Below, one piece after another: positions 6,373 to 13,390 of a stretch of DNA of 21,776 bases. The position numbers and the translations under genes were made by a program. A model generated the notes under the pieces. It ran no database searches, was not told the DNA's origin, and worked only from the letters and a program-made list of their open reading frames with translations. Position 1 is the stretch's first letter. Every line of letters begins with the position of its first letter. The stretch comes from CAZRDB01 sp964598695 (lineage in GTDB: Bacteria; Armatimonadota; Zipacnadia; UBA1398), in the NCBI GenBank assembly GCA_964598695.1, contig CAZRDB010000069.1, positions 1 through 21,776 on the forward strand. Direction: 5' to 3'.

Positions 6373-6489
6373 CTAGCCCTGCCGCTGCTTGTGCTTCGCG
6401 ACCTTCGGGCAGATCACGCGGAGAACGCCTCTCCGCTTGATGATCCGGCACTCCGGGCAGATCTTCTTTACCGACGCCCTGACCTTCAC
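6373..6489 (-). CDS. rpmJ: 50S ribosomal protein L36
   Basis: L36 is the smallest ribosomal protein (38 residues) and binds 23S rRNA through a zinc ribbon. The protein reads MKVRASVKKICPECRIIKRR and ends with VICPKVAKHKQRQG. Zinc ligands Cys11, Cys14, Cys27 and His33 are present, making it the zinc-binding (C+) form. The start is GTG 6489 with AGGAG 8 nt upstream. The TAG stop at 6373-6375 lies in the copy to the right of the scaffold gap; the copy to the left reads TCG at the same place. The usual infA-rpmJ-rpsM order is kept. Confidence 0.95.
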   Translation of the reverse strand: MKVRASVKKICPECRIIKRRGVLRVICPKVAKHKQRQG

Positions 6490-6534
6490 TGCGATCACTC
6501 CTACGTTGCGGGCGCGGTCACGCCCGATTGACGC

Positions 6535-6756
6535 CTAGCGGTGGAGCCAGGTGATCCGGCCCCGCGTGAGATCGTACGGCGAGATCTCCAGCGAGACGCG
6601 ATCGCCCACCATGATCCGGATGAACTTCATCCGCATCTTGCCCGAGACGTGAGCCAGCACCTCGTGGCCGTGCTCGAGTTGGACTCGGAAGACGCCGTTC
6701 GGCAGCTTCTCCGTCACCATGCCCTGGACTTTGATTGCCTTTTCCTGATCCGCCAT
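6535..6756 (-). CDS. infA: Translation initiation factor IF-1
   Basis: IF-1 (73 residues; usual length 72) is a single OB-fold (S1-like) protein that occupies the ribosomal A site during initiation. Motifs include KAIKVQGMVTEKLPNGVFRV, HEVLAHVSGKMRMKFIRI, GDRVSLEISPYDLTRGRI and a final WLHR where many homologues have YR. ATG 6756 has GGAGGT 10 nt upstream and gives the family start MADQEKAIKVQG; the frame is open for 47 more codons upstream into map but with no similarity. It lies between map and rpmJ, as in most bacteria. Confidence 0.97.
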   Translation of the reverse strand: MADQEKAIKVQGMVTEKLPNGVFRVQLEHGHEVLAHVSGKMRMKFIRIMVGDRVSLEISPYDLTRGRITWLHR

Positions 6757-6796
6757 AACTGGCAAGACCTCCACATCGCGCGGCCCGCGGCCGCCT

Positions 6797-7615
6797 TCAG
6801 TCGTCCAGGGTCGTGAGCACGCGCGCCCTCTCGCGCCCGACGATCGCGATCGTGTGCTCGAAGTGCGCGCTCCACGCGCCGTCGGCAGTCCGAGCACCCC
6901 ACTGGTCCAGCGGGCACAGCCGCGTGTAGGCGGCTCCCAGACTGGTCATCGGCTCCACCGCGAGGGTCATGCCCTCCTGCAGAGCCATGTCCTCCGCGCC
7001 CCGGTCCACGTAGTTCAGCACCGAGGGTGGCTCGTGCAGCTTCTTCCCGACCCCGTGGCCGGAGAGATCCCGCACACACCGCATCCCGGTCCTCGGCCCG
7101 CGCGGACCTCCCTCCACCACCCGCTGGATGGCGGCAGAGAGATCGCGAAGCCGCTTGCCGACCCGGGCAACCTCGATCGCGGCCTCCAAGGCGGCCCGCG
7201 TCGTGCTCACCAGCTTGCGGACCTTCTCGTCGACCGCGCCGATCTCCACCGTGAGCGCCGCGTCGGCATGGAAGCCCTCGAGGCACGCCCCGATATCCAA
7301 CCCGACGATGTCGCCCTCTTGCAGCACGACCTTCTCGCTCGGGATCCCGTGCACCACGACATCGTTCACCGCGACGCACAGGGCCGACGGAAACGGCCTC
7401 GGCGCTCCGAGCGGCCGGTAGTTCTTGAACGACGGGACCGCACCGTGGCCGCGGATGTAGTCCTCGCCCACGCGATCCAGCACGATCGTCGGCACGCCCG
7501 GCCGCGCCACGTCTGCCATCGCCCGGAGCGCGCCCGCGACGATCCTGCCCGACGCCCGGATCGCCTCGATCTCCTCCGGCGTCTTCAGGATAACCTCTCG
7601 CTCGCTCCGAGACAC
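6797..7615 (-). CDS. map: Methionine aminopeptidase, type I
   Basis: This enzyme removes the initiator methionine from nascent proteins and needs two divalent metal ions. The 272-residue protein has all metal ligands of the family: Asp107 (VGLDIGA), Asp118 (FHADAAL), His187 (SGHGVG), Glu221 (AVEPM) and Glu253 (AHFEHTI), plus the substrate-contact His89 (VVHGIP). The start is GTG 7615, one nucleotide after the adk stop, with GGAGG 6 nt upstream inside adk. No ATG lies nearer the conserved ILKTPEEIEAIR segment. The adk-map-infA order is typical. Confidence 0.96.
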   Translation of the reverse strand: MSRSEREVILKTPEEIEAIRASGRIVAGALRAMADVARPGVPTIVLDRVGEDYIRGHGAVPSFKNYRPLGAPRPFPSALCVAVNDVVVHGIPSEKVVLQEGDIVGLDIGACLEGFHADAALTVEIGAVDEKVRKLVSTTRAALEAAIEVARVGKRLRDLSAAIQRVVEGGPRGPRTGMRCVRDLSGHGVGKKLHEPPSVLNYVDRGAEDMALQEGMTLAVEPMTSLGAAYTRLCPLDQWGARTADGAWSAHFEHTIAIVGRERARVLTTLDD

Positions 7616-7616
7616 C

Positions 7617-8285
7617 TCAGGCCTCCGGCCCTGCCTCGAGCGCGGCCCGGACGCGACCGTAGACCTCGTCCGGCGTGCCCACGCCGTCGACCTCGCGCAG
7701 TATGCCCTTCGCCCGGTAGTAGTCCTCGAGCGGCTGCGTCTGGCGGTGGTAGTTCCGAAGACGCTCCGAGACCGCGTCCTCCTGGTCGTCCGCCCGATGG
7801 AGCAGCGCCGAGCCACAGAGGTCGCAGACGTTCTCCTGCTTCGGCGGCTTCGAGGCCGTGTGGTAGATCGCGCCACACTCCTTGTTGCCGCACAGCCGGC
7901 GACCGACGCACCGCGCCACGAGCACTTCGTCCGCAACGGCGATGTTGAGCGCCAACTCGAGCGCCCCGCCGCGCGCCGCCAGCATCGCGTCCAGCGCCTC
8001 GGCTTGGCCGATCGTCCGCGGGAAGCCATCCAGGATGTAGCCGTGGGCGCAATCGGCCTCGGCCGACCGCTCCTCGATGATCCCCACGACGATCTCGTCC
8101 GGCACCAGGGCGCCCGAGGCCATGATCGGAGCGACCCGCTGGCCAAGCTCCGTGCCCCGCTTCACCGCGTCGCGTAGCATATCGCCTGTCGACAAGCGCG
8201 GCAAGGCCATTTCCACCTGCAGGCGCTCGCCCTGCGTTCCTTTTCCGGAGCCCGGAGGGCCCAGCAGCACGATCTTCCTGCTCAC
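7617..8285 (-). CDS. adk: Adenylate kinase
   Basis: Adenylate kinase interconverts ATP + AMP and 2 ADP. The 222-residue protein is the long form with a lid. The P-loop is GPPGSGKGT (9-17), AMP-site residues are in LSTGDMLRDAV and GYILDGFPRT, and the lid carries four Cys (132, 137, 154, 157) that probably hold zinc. The first Cys pair is C-X4-C (CGNKEC) rather than the more usual C-X2-C. The GTG start overlaps the secY stop as GTGA, with GAAGGG 8 nt upstream, so translation is probably coupled to secY. Confidence 0.96.
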   Translation of the reverse strand: MSRKIVLLGPPGSGKGTQGERLQVEMALPRLSTGDMLRDAVKRGTELGQRVAPIMASGALVPDEIVVGIIEERSAEADCAHGYILDGFPRTIGQAEALDAMLAARGGALELALNIAVADEVLVARCVGRRLCGNKECGAIYHTASKPPKQENVCDLCGSALLHRADDQEDAVSERLRNYHRQTQPLEDYYRAKGILREVDGVGTPDEVYGRVRAALEAGPEA

Positions 8286-9655
8286 TTGATGAACCCTTCG
8301 TAGTGCCGCATGAGGAGGTGCGCCTCGAGTGCCTGCATCGTGTCCATCGCCACACCGACGATGATCAGGATCGACGTGCCGCCCACCACGTTGAAGGTCT
8401 GGACGTGCGTGATCTGCGGGACGAAGTACGGCGAGAGGGCGATGAAGCCCAGGAAAATCGCGCCGGGCAGCGTGACCCGCATCAGCAGCCGGTCGAGGTA
8501 GTCCTGCGTCGGCTTGCCGGGGCGCCGGCCGGGGATCGTCCCGCCGTTCTTCTTGAGGCTCTCCGCCACATCGGCCGGCTTGAACGAGACGGCCGTGTAG
8601 AAGTACGTGAAGACCACGACCAGCGCGAAGTAGACCGCGGCCGCCGCGGCGCCGATCGGACTGAAATCGGGCTGGAAGTCGGCGATCCGACTCTGCCACG
8701 CGTTCATCGTCGCGGCATCGACCCCCAACATCTTCGCCAGCCCCTCGTTGAGCACGAACTGGGCGAAGGTCTGCGGCAGCATGAAGACCGAGATCGCGAA
8801 GATGATCGGGATAACGCCGGCCTGGTTGACCTTGAGCGGCAGGTAGGTGTTGTGGCCGCGGTACATCCGGTGGCCGACCACGCGGCTGGCGTAGTTGACC
8901 TCGATCCGCCGCTGGCCCTGCTGCACCAGGATGATCAGCGCGATGATCGAGATGATGATCAGGAACTCGAACAGCAGGTTGGCGCCCGAGATCGCGCCGG
9001 CCTTGACCTGCTGGACCGTCTGGCCGAGCTGGCCGGGAAGCGCACAGACGATGCCGATGAAGATCAGCAGCGAGACGCCGTTGCCGACGCCCTTCTCCGA
9101 CAGCTCCTCGCCCAGCCACATCAGGAAGCTGGTCCCCGCCGTCATCGTGATGATGATCAGCAGGACGTTGTGGATGCCGGGCGCCACGACCCCCTGCGAC
9201 CGCAGCATGATCGAGAGGCCGAACGACTGGACGACGGCCAACGCCACGGTCGACCAGCGGATGTACTTGGCGATCGTCCGCCGGCCCTCCTCGCCCTCTT
9301 CCTTCTGCAGGCGCTCGAGCGCCGGCACGGCGATGGTGAGGAGCTGGAAGATGATGGAGGCGTTGATGTACGGCATGATCCCCAGCGCGATCACGGAGAA
9401 CCGCCGCAGCGCCCCACCCGAGAACATGTTCAGGAGGTCGAGAACCCCGCCGTGGCCCTGGGAGAAGAGGGCGTCCAGCTTCTCCGTGTCGATTCCGGGC
9501 AGGGGGACGAACACACACGCGCAGTAGACGACGAAGACGCCGAGGACGAACAGGAGCCTCTTGCGCACGTCCGGGATCGCCAGGGCGGTGCGGAGGGTGT
9601 CCGTCATCGAGCGCTGCTTCTGCTGTCTCCTGCTGGAACCGGCCGTTGCCGACAT
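8282..9655 (-). CDS. secY: Protein translocase subunit SecY
   Basis: SecY is the central channel of the Sec translocon in the cytoplasmic membrane. The 457-residue protein shows the ten-helix pattern expected, with LGIMPYINASIIFQLL in helix 2, VGNGVSLLIFIGI, the cytoplasmic loop SRVVGHRMYRGHNTYLPLKVNQAGVIPIIFA, the C5 loop region GGTIPGRRPGKPTQDYLDR, and the C-terminal MRHYEGFIK. ATG 9655 follows the rplO stop by one base and has GGAG 10 nt upstream; the ATG at 9607 lacks a well-placed Shine-Dalgarno. It lies in the usual rplO-secY-adk context. Confidence 0.97.
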   Translation of the reverse strand: MSATAGSSRRQQKQRSMTDTLRTALAIPDVRKRLLFVLGVFVVYCACVFVPLPGIDTEKLDALFSQGHGGVLDLLNMFSGGALRRFSVIALGIMPYINASIIFQLLTIAVPALERLQKEEGEEGRRTIAKYIRWSTVALAVVQSFGLSIMLRSQGVVAPGIHNVLLIIITMTAGTSFLMWLGEELSEKGVGNGVSLLIFIGIVCALPGQLGQTVQQVKAGAISGANLLFEFLIIISIIALIILVQQGQRRIEVNYASRVVGHRMYRGHNTYLPLKVNQAGVIPIIFAISVFMLPQTFAQFVLNEGLAKMLGVDAATMNAWQSRIADFQPDFSPIGAAAAAVYFALVVVFTYFYTAVSFKPADVAESLKKNGGTIPGRRPGKPTQDYLDRLLMRVTLPGAIFLGFIALSPYFVPQITHVQTFNVVGGTSILIIVGVAMDTMQALEAHLLMRHYEGFIK

Positions 9656-9656
9656 G

Positions 9657-10172
9657 CTAGATCAGCTCCACGCTTCCGCCGACCTTCTCGATCTTGTCCT
9701 TGGCTGTCTTGGAGACGTGCTGGGCCGTGACCTTGAGCGCCTTCGTCAACTCGCCCATCCCGAGCACGCGGAGACCGTCGCCGAGCTTCTTCACGACGCC
9801 CATCTCCACCAAGACCTGGGGGGTAACCTCGGCGCCGGCCCCGAACAGCTCCTCGAGCCGGCCCACGTTGATCACGGCGAACTCCCGCTCGAACATGCCG
9901 ATGTTCAGCGCGCGCTGGCTGGAGCCGCGTGCCTGGGGGAGACGGCGCTGGAGCGGCGTCTGGCCGCCCTCGAAGCCGCGCCGGACCACGTTGCGGGCCT
10001 TCTGGCCCTTGATGCCCCGCCCGCAGGTCTTGCCCTGGCCCGCGGAGTGGCCCCGGCCGACCCGGTTCTTGCGGCGGTTCGCCGGCTGGGAGGCAGGCAC
10101 GGAGCCGACCCGCGCGCTCTTCGGGCGCTGGGCCTCCTTCTGCTCGCCCTTGGGGGCGTTGTCCTCTGCCAT
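9657..10172 (-). CDS. rplO: 50S ribosomal protein L15
   Basis: L15 (171 residues) binds 23S rRNA during late 50S assembly. The family core is NRVGRGHSAGQGKTCGRGIKGQKAR, then GFEGGQTPLQRRLP and the C-terminal globular part ending KDKIEKVGGSVELI. The N-terminal roughly 35 residues are a charged, Gln/Lys-rich leader lacking the usual LHEL..PA.G start, so the protein is about 20-25 residues longer than typical. The ATG is supported by GAGGAGG 7 nt upstream. It follows rpmD with a 2-nt gap and precedes secY. Confidence 0.96.
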   Translation of the reverse strand: MAEDNAPKGEQKEAQRPKSARVGSVPASQPANRRKNRVGRGHSAGQGKTCGRGIKGQKARNVVRRGFEGGQTPLQRRLPQARGSSQRALNIGMFEREFAVINVGRLEELFGAGAEVTPQVLVEMGVVKKLGDGLRVLGMGELTKALKVTAQHVSKTAKDKIEKVGGSVELI

Positions 10173-10174
10173 CT

Positions 10175-10363
10175 CTAGCCCTCCTCCACCGTGAGCAAGA
10201 ACTCGATCTTTCGGATCATGCCGCGGATCTCCGGACGGTCCGGGACCTCGACGGTCTTGTTGATCCGGGTGAGACCGAGCAGACGCGCCGTGTCCCGCTG
10301 ATCCTGCTTCCGCCCGATCAGGGAGCGACGGAGGGTCACTCGAATCGTCTTCTCGTCCGCCAC
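10175..10363 (-). CDS. rpmD: 50S ribosomal protein L30
   Basis: L30 (62 residues) is a small 23S-binding protein found in many but not all bacteria. The sequence RVTLRRSLIGRKQDQRDTARLLGLTRINKTVEVPDRPEIRGMIRKI matches the family throughout. The start is GTG 10363 with GGAGG 7 nt upstream. It follows rplR by only 15 nt; in nearly all bacteria rpsE lies between these two genes, so this junction is unusual. Confidence 0.95.
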   Translation of the reverse strand: MADEKTIRVTLRRSLIGRKQDQRDTARLLGLTRINKTVEVPDRPEIRGMIRKIEFLLTVEEG

Positions 10364-10378
10364 GTCCGTACCTCCTCG

Positions 10379-10747
10379 CTAGAATGCCAGGCCGCTCTCG
10401 CGCGCCGCGTCGGCGAGCGCCTTGACCCGGCCGTGGTAGGGGTACCCCGCGCGGTCGAATACTACCGCCTCGATCCCCTTCGCCTTCGCCCGCTCGGCCA
10501 GCATCGCGCCGACCTTGCGCGCGGCCTCGCAGTCCTTCTTGGAGCCCAGGCCCTCGGCGAGGGTCTTCTCCTGCGAGGACGCGGCCGCGACCGTGTTGCC
10601 GGCGTCGTCGTCGATGAGCTGGGCGTAGATGTACCGCAGGCTCTTGAACACGCACAGCCGAGGACGCGCGCTCGTGCCGTGCACGTGCTTCCGAACCCGG
10701 CAGTGCCGCCGGACCCGCTGGGCTACTCTCGGATTGGTCTTCGACAT
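10379..10747 (-). CDS. rplR: 50S ribosomal protein L18
   Basis: L18 (122 residues) binds 5S rRNA and helps attach it to the large subunit. Motifs are the basic N-terminus RVRRHCRVRKHVHGTSARPRL, CVFKSLRYIYAQLIDD, and the C-terminal FDRAGYPYHGRVKALADAARESGLAF. The ATG has only a weak upstream purine stretch. It is preceded by rplF (42-nt gap) and followed by rpmD rather than rpsE. Confidence 0.96.
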   Translation of the reverse strand: MSKTNPRVAQRVRRHCRVRKHVHGTSARPRLCVFKSLRYIYAQLIDDDAGNTVAAASSQEKTLAEGLGSKKDCEAARKVGAMLAERAKAKGIEAVVFDRAGYPYHGRVKALADAARESGLAF

Positions 10748-10789
10748 CGATGCTCACTCTCACTTCGCTGCGCGGCGCCCTGGGGAGCG

Positions 10790-11350
10790 CTAACGACCCG
10801 CGGCCTTGCCGGCCTTGCGGTGCACGACCTCGTTGTCGTAGCGAAGACCCTTCATCTTGTAGGGATCGACCGGCCGCAGGGCGCGGATGTTCGCCGCGAA
10901 CTGACCCACCTGCTGCTTGTCGGTGCCCTGGATGGTGATCTTGTGGACCGGCGGGTTCGTCGAGACCTGCTCGGTCACCACGGTCAACCCCTCCGGCACC
11001 GGGATGTCGACGTCGTGGGAGTGCCCGGCCACCAGCTTGAGCCGGCCGCTGTCGACGCTGGCGCGGTAGCCGACGCCCTGGAGCAGCAGCGCCCGCGCGA
11101 ACCCCGCCGTCACGCCGGTCACCATGTTGTTGACCAGCGCCCGCACAAGACCGTGAAGGGCCCGCGCGCGCCGGTTGTCCTGCTCGCCCCGGTCACACAC
11201 GATCCGCTGGTCCTCGACCCGCAGCGCGATCTCCTGCGGCAGGTCGCACTCCAGCTCACCCTTCGGGCCCTTCACCCAGACATGCCCCGGGTCGATCTTG
11301 ATCTCGACCCCAGCGGGCAGAGGGATGGGGAGTCGTCCTATCCGTGACAT
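10790..11350 (-). CDS. rplF: 50S ribosomal protein L6
   Basis: L6 (186 residues) lies near the factor-binding site of the 50S subunit. It has the two-repeat structure: MSRIGRLPIPLPAGVEIKID and WVKGPKGEL in the N-terminal domain, then LLLQGVGYRASV and the C-terminal QVGQFAANIRALRPVDPYKMKGLRY signature. ATG 11350 gives the family start and has GAGAGGT about 10 nt upstream; an ATG four codons earlier is rejected. The rpsH-rplF-rplR order is standard. Confidence 0.97.
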   Translation of the reverse strand: MSRIGRLPIPLPAGVEIKIDPGHVWVKGPKGELECDLPQEIALRVEDQRIVCDRGEQDNRRARALHGLVRALVNNMVTGVTAGFARALLLQGVGYRASVDSGRLKLVAGHSHDVDIPVPEGLTVVTEQVSTNPPVHKITIQGTDKQQVGQFAANIRALRPVDPYKMKGLRYDNEVVHRKAGKAAGR

Positions 11351-11384
11351 GGCTCGTAACACCTCTCCCTTGCGGCAGAGCCCG

Positions 11385-11783
11385 CTACCACACGTGGCAG
11401 ATGACTTCTCCGCCCACCTGCAGCTTGCGCGCCTGCCGGTCGGGCATGACTCCCGACGAGGTCGACAGGATCGCGATCCCGAGGCCCCCGAGCACCCGCG
11501 GAACCTGGGTCTTGCCTACGTAGTGGCGCTGTCCCGGCTTCGAGACGCGCTTCACTCCGTTGATCACACGCTCGCGGTTCGGGCCGTACTTCAGCCGGAC
11601 GCGGATCCGGCTCTGCGGCCCATTGGTGAGGATCCGGAAGTTCTTGATGTACCCCTCGTTGCGCAAGATCTTCGCGATCTCGAGGTTCATCCGGGACGCG
11701 CGGATCTCCACCGTCTCATGCCGGGCATCGCTCGCATTGCGAATCCTGGTCAGCATGTCGGCAATGGGATCAGACTGGCTCAT
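11385..11783 (-). CDS. rpsH: 30S ribosomal protein S8
   Basis: S8 (132 residues) binds the central domain of 16S rRNA and, in E. coli, represses the spc operon by binding its mRNA near rplE. The family motifs DPIADMLTRIRNAS, EGYIKNFRI and the C-terminal GGLGIAILSTSSGVMPDRQARKLQVGGEVICHVW are present. The ATG has AAGGAG 10 nt upstream. A short inverted repeat lies just upstream in the rpsN-rpsH gap. Whether S8 autoregulation exists here cannot be judged from sequence alone. Confidence 0.97.
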   Translation of the reverse strand: MSQSDPIADMLTRIRNASDARHETVEIRASRMNLEIAKILRNEGYIKNFRILTNGPQSRIRVRLKYGPNRERVINGVKRVSKPGQRHYVGKTQVPRVLGGLGIAILSTSSGVMPDRQARKLQVGGEVICHVW

Positions 11784-11803
11784 GGAACCGACGCTCCTTT
11801 ATG

Positions 11804-11821
11804 ACTGCATACGACTGCAGT
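11804..11821 (-). promoter_or_regulatory. Short inverted repeat in the rpsN-rpsH gap
   Basis: ACTGCA and TGCAGT are 6-bp inverted arms with a 6-nt loop in the 54-nt gap, just upstream of the rpsH Shine-Dalgarno. The stem is short and may be chance. Confidence 0.2.
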
Positions 11822-11837
11822 GACGGCAGGTCTCGCC

Positions 11838-12023
11838 CTACCAGCTAGACTTGGTGACGCCCGGGATCAGGCCCTCGAGAGCCATGAAACGCAGGCAGAT
11901 ACGGCACAGCCCGAACTTGCGCAGGTAGCCCCGCGGACGTCCGCAGACCTGGCACCGGTTGTACTCGCGGACCTTGTACTTGTTCGGCCGGGTGCACTTG
12001 ATCTTGAGCGATGTCTTGGCCAT
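11838..12023 (-). CDS. rpsN: 30S ribosomal protein S14, zinc-binding type
   Basis: S14 (61 residues) is the short zinc-binding (type Z) form, placed in the 30S head near S3 and S10. Ligands Cys24, Cys27, Cys40 and Cys43 occur in CQVCGRP and CRICLR, and the C-terminal GLIPGVTKSSW is invariant in this subfamily. The ATG gives MAKTSLKIKC; its Shine-Dalgarno is weak, so it may rely on coupling from rplE, whose stop is 19 nt upstream. The long zinc-free form typical of proteobacteria is not present here. Confidence 0.96.
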   Translation of the reverse strand: MAKTSLKIKCTRPNKYKVREYNRCQVCGRPRGYLRKFGLCRICLRFMALEGLIPGVTKSSW

Positions 12024-12042
12024 TACTCGTCCACTCGCTTTC

Positions 12043-12582
12043 CTACGACTTCAGCGGCATACCGAGCTCGCGAAGCAGTGCGTCGCACTCTTCGTCGGTC
12101 CGGGCGGTGGTCACGATCGTCACGTCCATGCCGCGGACGCGGTCGATCTTGTCGAAGTCGATCTCCGGGAAGATCGTCTGGTCCGTCAGGCCCAGACTGC
12201 AGTTCCCGTGCCCGTCGAACGAGTTGTTCGGCAGCCCTCGGAAGTCACGGATGCGGGGTAGCGCCACCGTGATCAGGCGGTCGAGGAACTCGTACATCAT
12301 CGCCCCGCGCAGGGTCACCCGGCAGCCGATCGCCATGCCCTGGCGGATCTTGAAGTTCGCGACCGACTTCTTCGCCCGGGTGATCGCCGGACGCTGGCCG
12401 GTGATCGCGGCCATGTCTTCCAACGCCGCGTCCAGGATCTTCCGGTCCTCGCGCGCCCCGTCCACGCCCATGTTGATGCAGACCTTCACCGGTCTCGGCG
12501 CCATCATGACGTTCGGGTAGCTGAAGCGCTTCATGAGGGCCGGCAAGATCTCGTTCTGGTAGCGCTCCTTGAGCCTCGCCAA
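12043..12582 (-). CDS. rplE: 50S ribosomal protein L5
   Basis: L5 (179 residues) binds 5S rRNA and contacts P-site tRNA from the 50S central protuberance. Motifs are ARLKERYQNEILPALMKRF, KVCINMGVDGAREDRKIL, GQRPAITRAKKSVANFKIRQG and the FPEIDFDKIDRVRGMDVTIVTTA block. I chose TTG 12582: GGGGAG lies 8 nt upstream and the resulting MARLKERY matches the family start and length. A GTG three codons earlier (12591) is a weaker alternative, since that GGGGAG overlaps it. The frame is open further upstream into rplX without similarity. Confidence 0.95.
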   Translation of the reverse strand: MARLKERYQNEILPALMKRFSYPNVMMAPRPVKVCINMGVDGAREDRKILDAALEDMAAITGQRPAITRAKKSVANFKIRQGMAIGCRVTLRGAMMYEFLDRLITVALPRIRDFRGLPNNSFDGHGNCSLGLTDQTIFPEIDFDKIDRVRGMDVTIVTTARTDEECDALLRELGMPLKS

Positions 12583-12643
12583 CTTCTTCACTCCCCAGCG
12601 GCTATGCCGCGACGACTCTCGTCCGGTCGTCCCGGACTCTCCG

Positions 12644-12994
12644 CTACGACTCGTCAATCTCCGCGGAGCAGCGCTTGCAGACACGGATCAGCCGAGTCGA
12701 CTTCGCCTGTCCGGGAACCTCGACGCGCTTCCGGCTGACGCGGGTCGGCTTGCCGCAGCCGGGGCAGACCAGCATCAGGTTCGATACGTGGATCGGCATG
12801 GGGATCTCGATGATCCCGCCGGGCTTGCGCGGGCCCCGATTCTTCTGGTGCTTCTTCGCGATGTTCCGGCCGCCGACGATGGCCTTCTGCTGCGCCGGGT
12901 GGGCTTCGATGACCTTGCCGGTCTCGCCCTTGTCCTTGCCGGCGATCACGAGCACCGTGTCACCCTTGCGGACATGCAACCTCGGTTGCGACAC
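12644..12994 (-). CDS. rplX: 50S ribosomal protein L24
   Basis: L24 (116 residues) is an assembly-initiating 23S rRNA-binding protein. It has the KOW motif region VRKGDTVLVIAGKDKGETGKV, the NIAKKHQKN segment and GIIEIPMPIHVSNLMLVCP. A C-terminal pair of CxxC motifs (Cys77/80 and Cys106/109) probably binds zinc, as in a subset of bacterial L24 proteins. The start is GTG 12994 with GGAGG 9 nt upstream. It follows rplN by 13 nt. Confidence 0.96.
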   Translation of the reverse strand: MSQPRLHVRKGDTVLVIAGKDKGETGKVIEAHPAQQKAIVGGRNIAKKHQKNRGPRKPGGIIEIPMPIHVSNLMLVCPGCGKPTRVSRKRVEVPGQAKSTRLIRVCKRCSAEIDES

Positions 12995-13007
12995 GATGGA
13001 TCTCCTC

Positions 13008-13376
13008 CTACCAGACCTCTGGGGCCAGACTGATGATCTTCATGAAGTTCCGGTCGCGCAGCTCCCGGGCCACCGGCCCGAACACGCGCCCACCGATCGG
13101 GTCCATCTGGGCATCGATGATGACCGCCGCGTTGTCGTCGAAGCGGATGTGCGAGCCGTCGCTGCGATGGATCGTGTTCTTGGTCCGCACGACCACCGCC
13201 TTGACGACCTGACCATCCTTGACTTGGCCGGTCGAGGACGCTTCCTTCACCGCGCCGACGAAGACGTCGCCGATCGCGCCCCAGCGGGTGTTGCCCTTGC
13301 CCAGAACCCGAATGCACAGCAGCTCGCGCGCACCCGAGTTGTCAGCAACCTTCAACCTCGTCATCGGTCGGATCAT
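13008..13376 (-). CDS. rplN: 50S ribosomal protein L14
   Basis: L14 (122 residues, standard length) lies at the subunit interface and forms an intersubunit bridge. The sequence TRLKVADNSGARELLCIRVLG, GAVKEASSTGQVKDGQVVKAVVVRTKN and FDDNAAVIIDAQMDPIGGRVFGPVARELRDRNFMKIISLAPEVW covers the whole family profile. ATG 13376 has a GAGGGT about 9 nt upstream. Normally it follows rpsQ directly; here it follows the EF-G paralogue with a 14-nt gap, so both are probably on one transcript. Confidence 0.97.
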   Translation of the reverse strand: MIRPMTRLKVADNSGARELLCIRVLGKGNTRWGAIGDVFVGAVKEASSTGQVKDGQVVKAVVVRTKNTIHRSDGSHIRFDDNAAVIIDAQMDPIGGRVFGPVARELRDRNFMKIISLAPEVW

Positions 13377-13390
13377 GCCAGAACACCCTC

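Noticed and set aside
6225..6489. Natural fusion of L36 and S13
   Set aside because: Only the copy at the contig end lacks the stop. The other copy has TAG at the expected place, and rpsM has its own Shine-Dalgarno and TTG start.
8303..9730. Plus-strand open frame of 475 codons opposite secY
   Set aside because: Antisense of the SecY transmembrane pattern gives a charged Arg/Asp-rich product with no signal or domain; secY is unambiguous.
10364..10789. Hidden or frameshifted rpsE near rplR
   Set aside because: The gaps on either side of rplR are 15 and 42 nt, too short for S5, and no frame in the window shows S5 motifs.
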